8,811 bases of DNA from Methanosarcinales archaeon (GTDB taxonomy: Archaea > Halobacteriota > Syntropharchaeia > Alkanophagales > Methanospirareceae). Shown here in pieces: positions 1 to 5,784 of this stretch (positions are counted from its first letter, which is position 1; each line of letters starts with the position of its first letter). The stretch spans positions 1-8,811 of the forward strand of contig QMVO01000053.1 in assembly GCA_003661125.1 (NCBI GenBank), read 5' to 3'. The notes beneath the pieces are model-generated. The model worked only from the letters and a program-made list of their open reading frames with translations. It was not told the DNA's origin and made no database searches. The translations under genes were made by a program, and so were the position numbers.

Positions 1-87
1 ACTTCTGATTAAATTAAATTTTTCTATTTTGTTAGCAGTGACGAAGGTATAAGGCGGGTTAACCGTAAAACCTCACACCTAAAACCT
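1..87. other. Downstream flank of rrp42, no gene seen
   Basis: This stretch follows the rrp42 stop codon on the minus strand. I find no open frame of useful length on either strand: there is no ATG on the minus strand, and the short GTG-initiated frames stop within a few codons. Two features stand out. One is a 14-nt tandem arrangement in which the nonamer TAAAACCTC occurs at 66-74 and again at 80-88, just touching the rrp42 stop. The other is a very AT-rich block at about 7-32, which reads as TATA-like on the minus strand and T-rich on the plus strand. It could be a promoter for a gene beyond the left edge or a termination region for a plus-strand gene; I cannot tell which. Confidence 0.4.
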
Positions 88-861
88 CTACAAGAATTTT
101 TCTCTTATTTCTCCTGCCTTTTCTATCCCTATCTCCACCATTTCAGCTATCTCTTCTTCTTTTAACCCGCCACTTCCGCTTTTCTGCATCGCAGATAGGG
201 TACCATCTTTATTTGAAATCACCGTTAACCTGCTCGTGGCTGCGTTTTCCTCGTTAAAATTCGGATCCACCAAGATACTCCCTTCAATTTCTACCGTCGT
301 TACTGCCACCGGCGTGTCCAGCATGGGCAGTGTGTTTTCACCTGTTAAGCCATATCTCTCGTTTGGTATGCGGATATTCAGAAGCGAAGCAATAGCACCC
401 AACGCAGCGGCATCCACCAGGTTACCGTCGTTGTCTAATATGTGTATATCTATAAAAACTATCCATACCTTCTCTCCTTCTTCTATACACAATTTCTCCA
501 GGTCAATTGCTCGTGAGCCCCGAATCCCCCGGTCCACTACTCTCGCCAGTTGTACACTGTTTTCATCTGGTGGCCCTGACTCGAATTCCGGAGATGCCAG
601 AGGCACAAATTCTGCATTTGTTATTATCACTCCTTCATCAGGTGCATCAGGAAAAGGCGCGCCGGGTTCGAGTTTTACACCCACTAAAACATCGGTATTC
701 CCAATTTTTACCCTTGCTGAACCCTCTGCACGCTTTATTACATCGTGTTCCATGCTTATCTCTCGGTATTCACGAAATCCCCTGCCATCTACCCTCTTCC
801 CACTTCCTATCAAATCATGTACATAATCTTTCCTTATATCATCCACAATCTCCAGTCCCAT
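88..861 (-). CDS. rrp42: Exosome complex component Rrp42 (non-catalytic RNase PH subunit)
   Basis: Structural RNase PH-fold subunit of the archaeal exosome, which pairs with Rrp41 to form the hexameric ring for 3'-5' phosphorolytic RNA decay and tailing in the cytoplasm. The 257-residue length is normal for the family. The N-terminal hallmark GKRVDGRGFREYR is at residues 21-33. The first RNase PH domain runs to about residue 165 (RVVDRGIRGSRAID near 107-120, DNDGNLVDAAALGA near 143-156), and the second lies at about 190-255. The Rrp42 paralogue is known to lack the catalytic Asp found in Rrp41. The start ATG at 859-861 lies only 2 nt after the rrp41 stop, with a GGTGAGG purine run just upstream inside the rrp41 end, so translation is probably coupled. 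It is the last gene of the operon inside the window. Identification is by family motifs and gene order. Confidence 0.96.
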   Translation of the reverse strand: MGLEIVDDIRKDYVHDLIGSGKRVDGRGFREYREISMEHDVIKRAEGSARVKIGNTDVLVGVKLEPGAPFPDAPDEGVIITNAEFVPLASPEFESGPPDENSVQLARVVDRGIRGSRAIDLEKLCIEEGEKVWIVFIDIHILDNDGNLVDAAALGAIASLLNIRIPNERYGLTGENTLPMLDTPVAVTTVEIEGSILVDPNFNEENAATSRLTVISNKDGTLSAMQKSGSGGLKEEEIAEMVEIGIEKAGEIREKFL

Positions 862-863
862 CT

Positions 864-1601
864 CTATTCCTCACCTTCTCCTTCAACTACACTCTCACTA
901 TATCTATCTATCAGCGCCGCTCGTTGCAACTCGTATATCTGTCGACATGCACTCATTGCAAGCTGCAACCCACGCTTAAATTCTTCTTTTTCGAGACGAC
1001 CGTCCATTTGTAACAGTGTAATTGTGTTTGTTCTTGTCACCATCGCCACAGGCATATCAGCCTCACCGTAATTATCCTCCATTGCGTTCAAATCCAAAAC
1101 CACTTCGCCCTCTATTTTACCAACGGCAACAGAGGAAACCAGGTCTTTCATTGGTATCCCTGCATCAGCAAGAGCGACAGAAGCAGCATTTATCCCCGCT
1201 GTTCTCGTCCCCGCATCCGACTGAAGTATCTCTACATAGACGTCTATCTCCGTCTTCGGATAATACTCTCTCATAATAACGGGGTCCAACGCTTCCCTAC
1301 TCACCTTCGATATTTCCATGCTTCTTCTATCCGGTCCCGGTCTTTTTCTCTCATCTACCGAAAAAGGCGCCATGTTATACCGGAATTTAACCACAGCCAT
1401 TTTTGCATCCTGGGCGTGCCTCGGATGCATCTCTCTCGGTCCATATACCGCGGCTATTACCTTATTATCGCCTAACTCGAAATAACATGACCCATCTGCT
1501 CTTTTTAATACACCAACCTCTATTTTTATAGGTCTGAGCTCGTCAAAACCTCTTCCATCTAACCTCTTTCCTTCTTTTAAAAGCTCTATCTCTTCTTTCA
1601 T
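864..1601 (-). CDS. rrp41: Exosome complex exonuclease Rrp41 (catalytic RNase PH subunit)
   Basis: Catalytic subunit of the archaeal exosome: phosphate-dependent 3'-5' exoribonuclease and, in reverse, polyadenylating activity, working as an Rrp41-Rrp42 hexamer capped by Rrp4 or Csl4. Visible hallmarks are the N-terminal GKRLDGRGFDELRPI (residues 11-25), an Arg-rich RNA-contact segment (DERKRPGPDRRS, 83-94), the phosphate-binding GTRTAG loop (131-136) and the catalytic Asp182 in EADMPVAMV, which matches the position known for Sulfolobus Rrp41. The length of 245 residues is typical. The C-terminal tail (about 236-245) is acidic. The start is preceded by a GGGAGGAGA ribosome-binding run that overlaps the 3' end of rrp4, 9 nt upstream in gene terms. 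The gene lies between rrp4 and rrp42 in the canonical archaeal order and appears intact. Confidence 0.97.
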   Translation of the reverse strand: MKEEIELLKEGKRLDGRGFDELRPIKIEVGVLKRADGSCYFELGDNKVIAAVYGPREMHPRHAQDAKMAVVKFRYNMAPFSVDERKRPGPDRRSMEISKVSREALDPVIMREYYPKTEIDVYVEILQSDAGTRTAGINAASVALADAGIPMKDLVSSVAVGKIEGEVVLDLNAMEDNYGEADMPVAMVTRTNTITLLQMDGRLEKEEFKRGLQLAMSACRQIYELQRAALIDRYSESVVEGEGEE

Positions 1602-1610
1602 TCTTCTTTT

Positions 1611-2288
1611 TTATCTCCTCCCTTTTTCCCTTTTAAACGAATCTAAAAAGTCAGCTACCCTATCTGTTAAACCTGTGGTATGGGACTCACTCGCAATCTT
1701 TAATATCGCTTCGGTTGCGAGGTTCATGTCATCCTCTCTGCCTCTTATCCATATACGGCCATTCTTTGCGATAAATATAAAGCAATTGCATTTTTCCTTT
1801 AACATCTTTATCATCGAACCACCCCTTCCTATAACTCGTGGTACCTTTGTATGTGGTATCTCTATCAACCTTCCACCTCTTCTCAGATTGAAATCTTCCT
1901 TTAATGCTAAATCTATTCTCATCATCAAATCCACATTCGTTACTTTCGCTACGATTAAATCATCTAAATCCAGATATCTACTCAAGCTGCCAAACTCTAT
2001 CTTCTCGTCTCTCGTATCTGCAAATTCCGACATGTGTAATCGCGCTTCATAAGGAGAAGCGATGTCAACAATCCAAAAAGGGAATGAAATCTCTGTTACT
2101 CTGCCGATCACCACATCTCCCTCTGTTGGCACATACTTCCCGGAAAGCGGTACCACTTTTATCGACCCTCTTTCGTCCACTATGCCATATCTCATTGCAT
2201 AAACTTTACCATCTTCAACGTAAGTCCCCTCTCCTGCACGACTCACCGCTTCAGAAATAAAATCCCCCGGGATCACCACTTTATACAT
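1611..2288 (-). CDS. rrp4: Exosome complex RNA-binding protein Rrp4
   Basis: RNA-binding cap subunit of the archaeal exosome; it sits on the Rrp41-Rrp42 ring and guides substrates into the central channel. At 225 residues it has the expected three parts: an N-terminal beta domain (about 1-52, beginning VIPGDFI), an S1 domain (about 56-131, with EGDVVIGRVTEI and PYEARLHMSEFA) and a C-terminal KH domain (about 145-200) with the GxxG loop GRGG at 154-157 in KVPRVIGRGGSMIKML. The KH rather than zinc-ribbon C terminus separates it from Csl4. The start lies 3 nt after the SBDS-homologue stop, with only weak ribosome-binding complementarity, so coupling to the upstream gene is likely. No damage or fusion is seen. 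Confidence 0.96.
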   Translation of the reverse strand: MYKVVIPGDFISEAVSRAGEGTYVEDGKVYAMRYGIVDERGSIKVVPLSGKYVPTEGDVVIGRVTEISFPFWIVDIASPYEARLHMSEFADTRDEKIEFGSLSRYLDLDDLIVAKVTNVDLMMRIDLALKEDFNLRRGGRLIEIPHTKVPRVIGRGGSMIKMLKEKCNCFIFIAKNGRIWIRGREDDMNLATEAILKIASESHTTGLTDRVADFLDSFKREKGRR

Positions 2289-2291
2289 ATT

Positions 2292-2984
2292 TCACTTCAC
2301 GATTTTCGTTTGAACTTCGCCTTTGGTTATGGTGTTCAAAAAGGAGAAGAGTTCATCCCTCATCCCAGCAGGCACTCGAACCAGTGCGATGAATGAACCA
2401 TCACCCTGCCACTCCTCCTTCGTCACCTCATAATTCTTCTTCATCTCATATACACGCCCGGTGTATGCCGCCGGGATTTTTATTGCTATCTGTATCACCT
2501 CTACTTTTATCGGAATCTTCGCCCTTATAGCCTTCAACGTCTCACCTACCAATTCGTCCACGGACTTAAAAGGGTCAATGTGCACCTTTGCCTCTTTCAT
2601 TGCTATCTCTATTCTTTGTGGAGGGTGAGGTGTATTTGTCTGGGGGTTTATAGAGATGCGAGAAATTTGTTCTATCACTGCTTTCTTTTTCTCTTCTATC
2701 TTTTTCCTCCTTTGCTCTGCAGTAAGGTGCACCTCACCTTCTTTTATTATCCTCTTTGCTATTTCTCTTACATCGGTAGTGGTAAACACTGCCCTCAAAT
2801 CCCCTTCTGTTGCTTTTTCGCCTTTTGATGCCTCTGCAAATATCTCTTCCACCGCCAATGTATCTCCTATCTCCTCTTCAACACCTCTCCTGATCAAATC
2901 AGCCTTTTCGGGATCTACAAGAACTTCAAAACTCTTCTTACCGTGCTTATACCTCGCTATCACTGCTTTGTCCAGACTCACCAT
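2292..2984 (-). CDS. Ribosome maturation protein, SBDS/Sdo1 homologue
   Basis: Archaeal homologue of the Shwachman-Bodian-Diamond syndrome protein (yeast Sdo1), which in eukaryotes works with the EF2-like GTPase Efl1 to release eIF6 from the late large ribosomal subunit. The role in archaea is inferred to be similar. At 230 residues it has the usual three domains: an N-terminal FYSH domain (about 1-85, starting with MVSLDKAVIARYKHG and containing FEVLVDPEKA), a helical middle domain (about 86-155, with HLTAEQRRKKIEEKK and the INPQTNTPHPPQRIE linker) and a ferredoxin-like C-terminal domain (about 158-230). It lies between psmA and rrp4, the standard place for this gene in archaeal exosome operons. 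The gap to psmA is 14 nt. No strong Shine-Dalgarno is visible before the start. Confidence 0.96.
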   Translation of the reverse strand: MVSLDKAVIARYKHGKKSFEVLVDPEKADLIRRGVEEEIGDTLAVEEIFAEASKGEKATEGDLRAVFTTTDVREIAKRIIKEGEVHLTAEQRRKKIEEKKKAVIEQISRISINPQTNTPHPPQRIEIAMKEAKVHIDPFKSVDELVGETLKAIRAKIPIKVEVIQIAIKIPAAYTGRVYEMKKNYEVTKEEWQGDGSFIALVRVPAGMRDELFSFLNTITKGEVQTKIVK

Positions 2985-2998
2985 TTTATGTTTATGCC

Positions 2999-3775
2999 CT
3001 ATTTTTCCCTTCCTCGTTTTCCCCCTTCGCTTGCCCCTTCACCTTTTTCATTCCTCTTCTTTAATTGCTTTAGATATGGCGCTAACTCTTCGGCACTTAA
3101 AATCCTGAATTTCCTCTTCTCTAATTCCACAAGACCTGCATCCACGGTTGTTATGTCTATCCTCCCTTCTGTTACTTTATATAACGCATCCAAACCGAGC
3201 ATGATGGCATCTTCAAGCGAGATGCCTTCATAATACTTCTCCTCAAACATCTCAGTTACGATGCTCCTTCCAGAGCCTATCGCAGTTGCTTTATATTCAA
3301 GCAATGCACCGCTCGGATCGGTCTCAAGCAAATAATTATTTCCATTATACACGCCTCCTATCAACAACGCTGTCCCAAAAGGTCTGAGTCCACCAATCTG
3401 AGTGTATGCTTGCTTAAAATCACATATCTTTTTCGCCAAGGTCTGCACATCTATCGGTTCATCATATATAATTTTATTTATTTGCGCTTCTACCCTGCCT
3501 CTATCTATGAGTATCCGTGCGTCTGCGACCAATCCTGAAGTTGCTGCGCCTATGTGCTCGTCTATCTGAAATATTTTCTCTACCGAACCACCTTCCAACA
3601 GACGAGAAGTCAATCTCTTGTCCACTAATAGCACCACACCGTCCTGCGCCTTTATTCCCACAGCGGTAGTCCCTCTTTTCACCGCTTCTCTGGCGTATTC
3701 CACCTGAAATAACCTTCCATCAGGGCTGAACACCGTTATTGCCCTGTCATAACCCATTTGTGGCATCATTTGCAT
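2999..3775 (-). CDS. psmA: 20S proteasome alpha subunit
   Basis: Alpha-type subunit of the archaeal 20S proteasome; it forms the outer rings that gate substrate entry and bind the regulatory ATPase. The alpha-subunit signature is unmistakable at residues 9-32 (YDRAITVFSPDG followed by RLFQVEYAREAV). Further conserved parts are the lysine of VEKIFQID (Lys67), which corresponds to the inter-subunit pocket used by activator C termini, the SGLVADAR segment (80-87), and RPFGTALLIGG (131-141). Length is 258 residues, including a charged Lys/Glu/Gly-rich tail after about residue 239 that varies within the family. The start at 3773-3775 is chosen because a strong GAGGTGAT ribosome-binding site lies 4 nt upstream; ATGs at codons 3 and 4 are alternatives. 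It is the first protein gene of the operon, 29 nt downstream of tRNA-Ala. No beta-subunit gene is present in the window. Confidence 0.97.
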   Translation of the reverse strand: MQMMPQMGYDRAITVFSPDGRLFQVEYAREAVKRGTTAVGIKAQDGVVLLVDKRLTSRLLEGGSVEKIFQIDEHIGAATSGLVADARILIDRGRVEAQINKIIYDEPIDVQTLAKKICDFKQAYTQIGGLRPFGTALLIGGVYNGNNYLLETDPSGALLEYKATAIGSGRSIVTEMFEEKYYEGISLEDAIMLGLDALYKVTEGRIDITTVDAGLVELEKRKFRILSAEELAPYLKQLKKRNEKGEGASEGGKRGREK

Positions 3776-3779
3776 TCAC

Positions 3780-3787
3780 ATCACCTC
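3780..3787 (-). promoter_or_regulatory. Shine-Dalgarno site of psmA
   Basis: Reads GAGGTGAT on the minus strand, a near-complete match to the archaeal anti-Shine-Dalgarno, 4 nt before the psmA ATG. It is among the strongest ribosome-binding sites in the window and supports starting psmA at the first of its three clustered ATG codons. A leader of about 29 nt after the tRNA is implied if the two are cotranscribed. Confidence 0.75.
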
Positions 3788-3804
3788 TTTTTGTTTATTC
3801 CCTA

Positions 3805-3876
3805 TGGACTCGACGGGATTTGAACCCGTGGCTTCCTCCTCGCGAAGGAGGCACTCTTCCACTGAGCTACGAGCCC
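3805..3876 (-). tRNA. tRNA-Ala, anticodon CGC
   Basis: A complete 72-nt cloverleaf can be drawn by eye on the minus strand. The acceptor stem GGGCTCG pairs with CGAGTCC, including a G3-U70 wobble, the classic alanine identity element. The D stem is GCTC/GAGT. The anticodon stem CCTCC/GGAGG encloses the 7-nt loop TTCGCGA, giving anticodon CGC (plus-strand bases 3842-3844). The variable loop is AAGCC, and the T arm is ACGGG-TTCAAAT-CCCGT. The discriminator base is A. CCA is not encoded and must be added after transcription. No intron is present. It lies on the same strand as psmA and 29 nt ahead of it, so it may share the proteasome-exosome transcript. Confidence 0.97.
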
Positions 3877-3895
3877 CAGCTTTTTATTTCCAAGA

Positions 3896-3930
3896 TATTC
3901 AATAAATAAAATATAAGAGAATAATAAATA
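3896..3930. promoter_or_regulatory. AT-rich divergent promoter region between tRNA-Ala and the LysE-like gene
   Basis: A nearly pure A/T block. On the plus strand AAATATAAG (about 3909-3917) is TATA-like and would place a transcription start near 3938-3940, about 10 nt before the exporter ATG, which lacks a Shine-Dalgarno site. On the minus strand the same block reads TTATATTTTATTTATT, putting a TATA element about 25-40 nt upstream of the mature tRNA 5' end. The two promoters therefore seem to overlap. This is inferred from base composition and spacing only. Confidence 0.5.
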
Positions 3931-3948
3931 AACATTTGAATTCACAGA

Positions 3949-4617
3949 ATGTCACCCGCACCTTTTATCATTGGGATATCTCTGGTAGGGATAGGTTTTC
4001 TGACCGGACTGAGCGGGGCATTGATCCCCGGACCGCTTTTTGCCTTTGTCATATCAGATACATTAAAAAAAGGAGCGTTGTCTGGACCACTTACCATAAT
4101 TGGCCATATTTCCGTGGAATTCCCATTAATAGTCGCACTTGTTGTTTTAGGACTCGAATTGATGAAAGACTATTTTACGCAATTCGAACCATTGATTTAT
4201 GCAATGGGAGGGTTTGCCCTCCTCTTAATATCATTATTTATTATTAAAGAGGCAAGGGTGGCAGTGGAAGTACGGTCAAGCGAGAAAGAAATAAGAGTCA
4301 CGAAGTATAACAGCTCAATCTTTGCCGGCTTTCTACTCACTGCTTTTAATCCTTCTTTTATACCATGGTGGATGGGGATAGGTTTCCCGGTGTTATTCAA
4401 TGGCTTTAAACAACTGGCTTTAATGGGTATATTTTTAGTAATTTTGGGGCATTTCCTCTCTGATTTTGCCTGGTACTCTTTTGTATCTTTCTCTTTCGCG
4501 AAGGGCAAGAATTTCTTTGTTGGGAAAAGATACGAATTGACAATGCTCGCAATTGCTGTCTTTTTGATTGCTCTGGGTGTTCTGTTCTTTGTTAAAGGTG
4601 CAACCGGATACTTTTGA
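3949..4617 (+). CDS. LysE/RhtB-type amino acid exporter family membrane protein
   Basis: Predicted polytopic inner-membrane protein of the LysE translocator superfamily, proton-driven exporters of amino acids or similar small molecules. The substrate cannot be read from sequence. At 222 residues it shows about six hydrophobic segments: roughly 6-36, 47-69, 82-100, 123-148, 156-181 and 197-217. Family-like motifs are GALIPGPLF with the PGP core at 27-29, GHISVE (52-57) in the second segment, NPSFIPWW (134-141), a version of the conserved Asn-Pro of the family, and GHFLSD (167-172). The basic loop at 100-120 fits the cytoplasmic loop between helices 3 and 4. It is divergent from the tRNA/proteasome operon and is followed after 68 nt (or 83 nt) by ilvC, which invites, but does not prove, a role in branched-chain amino acid balance. 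No ribosome-binding site is seen; the message is probably near-leaderless. Confidence 0.82.
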   Translation: MSPAPFIIGISLVGIGFLTGLSGALIPGPLFAFVISDTLKKGALSGPLTIIGHISVEFPLIVALVVLGLELMKDYFTQFEPLIYAMGGFALLLISLFIIKEARVAVEVRSSEKEIRVTKYNSSIFAGFLLTAFNPSFIPWWMGIGFPVLFNGFKQLALMGIFLVILGHFLSDFAWYSFVSFSFAKGKNFFVGKRYELTMLAIAVFLIALGVLFFVKGATGYF

Positions 4618-4626
4618 AAATGACTG

Positions 4627-4663
4627 ACTATGACATTGTCAAAATAGTTATAAATGACATAGT
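4627..4663. promoter_or_regulatory. Palindromic putative operator before ilvC
   Basis: The sequence shows a perfect 5-bp inverted repeat, TGACA-T-TGTCA, at 4631-4641. It also shows a wider imperfect inverted repeat, with ACTATGACATT (4627-4637) facing AATGACATAGT (4653-4663) and matching in 9 of 11 positions. The second arm runs into the putative TATA element. TGAC also recurs at 4621 and 4625. Placement next to and over the promoter suggests a regulator-binding site for ilvC, but no regulator is encoded nearby and the assignment is inference. Confidence 0.4.
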
Positions 4664-4670
4664 ATAAAAT
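4648..4670 (+). promoter_or_regulatory. Candidate ilvC promoter (two TATA-like elements)
   Basis: TTATAAAT (4648-4655), preceded by the A-rich AAAATAG as a possible BRE, would give a transcription start near 4677. TATAAAAT (4663-4670) would start near 4690. Either fits a short-leader ilvC message starting at 4701 (about 10-24 nt); only the first fits translation from 4686. No other promoter-like element is evident in the gap between the exporter and ilvC. Confidence 0.5.
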
Positions 4671-4700
4671 TACTTACTTAAACAAATGGGTGCGGATAAT

Positions 4701-5699
4701 ATGAAAGTACTGCATGATGAGGATATAGATGAGAGCATTTTAAGAGATAAAACAATAGCAGTGATAGGGTATGGAGCGCAGGGGGAGGCACAGGCAAACT
4801 GTCTGGCAGATTCGAATATAAAAGTGGTCGTGGGGGTGCGAGAAGGAGGGAAGAGCTGGGAAAAAGCAAAAAAAAGCGGTTTTGAAGTATTACCGATTGA
4901 TAAAGCGGCAGAAAAAGGAGACATTGTGCATATCCTGCTTCCGGACGAAATTCAACCTGATATTTACGAAAAACAGATAAAGCAGCACATGAAAGCAGGA
5001 AAAACACTCGGTTTTTCTCATGGCTTTAACATCTGCTTTAAAAGAATTGTTCCACCCCCGGATGTGGATGTTATCATGGTTGCACCGAAGGCGCCGGGAA
5101 CAGAGGAAAGGAAGGCATATTTAGAAGGCTTTGGGGTTCCGGGACTCGTAGCAGTAAAACAAAACGCTTCGGGTAAAGCACGAGAAGTAGCGTTGGCAAT
5201 GACAAAGGCAATGCACTGGACAAAAGCTGGTATCTTAGAATGTACTTTCGAACAGGAGACATACGAGGATCTATTTGGCGAACAATGCGTTTTGTGCGGA
5301 GGTCTGGTCGAATTAATGAAAAATGGTTTTGAAGTGTTGGTAGAGGCGGGTTATCCACCGGAAATGGCGTATTTCGAGTGCGTGCACGAAATGAAATTGA
5401 TTGTAGATCTGATATGGCAGGGAGGAATAAAGCGAATGGCAGAAGTTATCTCTAATACCGCAGAGTATGGAATGTGGTCAGTGGGGCATAAAATAATTGG
5501 ATCCGAAGTAAAAGAGAGGATGAAAGAAGCTCTGAAACGAGTTGAAAACGGCGAATTTGCAAAGGAATGGGTTGAGGAATACCAACGAGGCACTCCGTTC
5601 TTAAAAGCAAGTAGAGAGGAAATTGGAAAACATCAAGTTGAGACAGTGGGTGCAGAGATAAGGAAGTTGTTTGCGCCTTTAGCCTTTAGCGAAAAATAA
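4701..5699 (+). CDS. ilvC: Ketol-acid reductoisomerase (NADP-type, class I)
   Basis: Catalyses the Mg-dependent alkyl migration and NAD(P)H reduction of acetolactate or acetohydroxybutyrate, the second step of the common valine/isoleucine/leucine pathway, in the cytoplasm. This start gives 332 residues, the class I length. An in-frame ATG at 4686 would add five residues (MGADN). I prefer 4701 because the family N terminus (MKVxxDED) aligns there and a GGTG lies 8 nt upstream. In the 332-residue numbering the Rossmann motif GYGAQGEA is at 23-30, the catalytic His at 107 (SHGF), and the metal ligands at Asp190 and Glu194 (DLFGEQ), Glu226 and Glu230 (ECVHE), with Ser251 in SNTAEYG. These match the known Pseudomonas KARI positions. 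Variants are Glu instead of the usual His in GxGxQGHA and Thr in place of His after APKAPG. The enzyme stands alone here, with no acetolactate synthase or dehydratase gene nearby. Confidence 0.96.
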   Translation: MKVLHDEDIDESILRDKTIAVIGYGAQGEAQANCLADSNIKVVVGVREGGKSWEKAKKSGFEVLPIDKAAEKGDIVHILLPDEIQPDIYEKQIKQHMKAGKTLGFSHGFNICFKRIVPPPDVDVIMVAPKAPGTEERKAYLEGFGVPGLVAVKQNASGKAREVALAMTKAMHWTKAGILECTFEQETYEDLFGEQCVLCGGLVELMKNGFEVLVEAGYPPEMAYFECVHEMKLIVDLIWQGGIKRMAEVISNTAEYGMWSVGHKIIGSEVKERMKEALKRVENGEFAKEWVEEYQRGTPFLKASREEIGKHQVETVGAEIRKLFAPLAFSEK

Positions 5700-5784
5700 A
5701 CGTTATTGGGATGATAGGTATAGTATGGGTCATATGGCACTATTTTTCTTTTAGCGCAAACCTTTTCTTAAAACGAAAAAGTGT
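5700..5784 (+). promoter_or_regulatory. ilvC-gins gap: probable T-rich terminator and promoter region
   Basis: An 85-nt gap. A T-rich run (CTATTTTTCTTTTA, about 5740-5753) is of the kind that ends archaeal transcripts and could terminate ilvC. The stretch after it, with AAACCTTTTCTTAAAACG near 5758-5775, may contain the promoter of the downstream GINS/ribosomal run, but I see no convincing canonical TATA at the expected distance and no Shine-Dalgarno before the gins ATG. No small open reading frame stands out. Confidence 0.3.

Noticed and set aside
236..826. 196-codon plus-strand open frame opposite rrp42
   Set aside because: Ser/Pro/Thr-rich translation with no recognisable domain, lying entirely antisense to a convincing rrp42; a shadow of its codon usage.
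1675..2260. Long plus-strand open frames opposite rrp4
   Set aside because: Both are antisense to an intact S1-KH protein and have no conserved motif or plausible ribosome-binding site.
4710..4725. TGATGA resembling a C box of a C/D guide RNA (also at 7918-7925)
   Set aside because: Both lie inside confident coding sequence and I could not find suitably placed D, C' and D' boxes.
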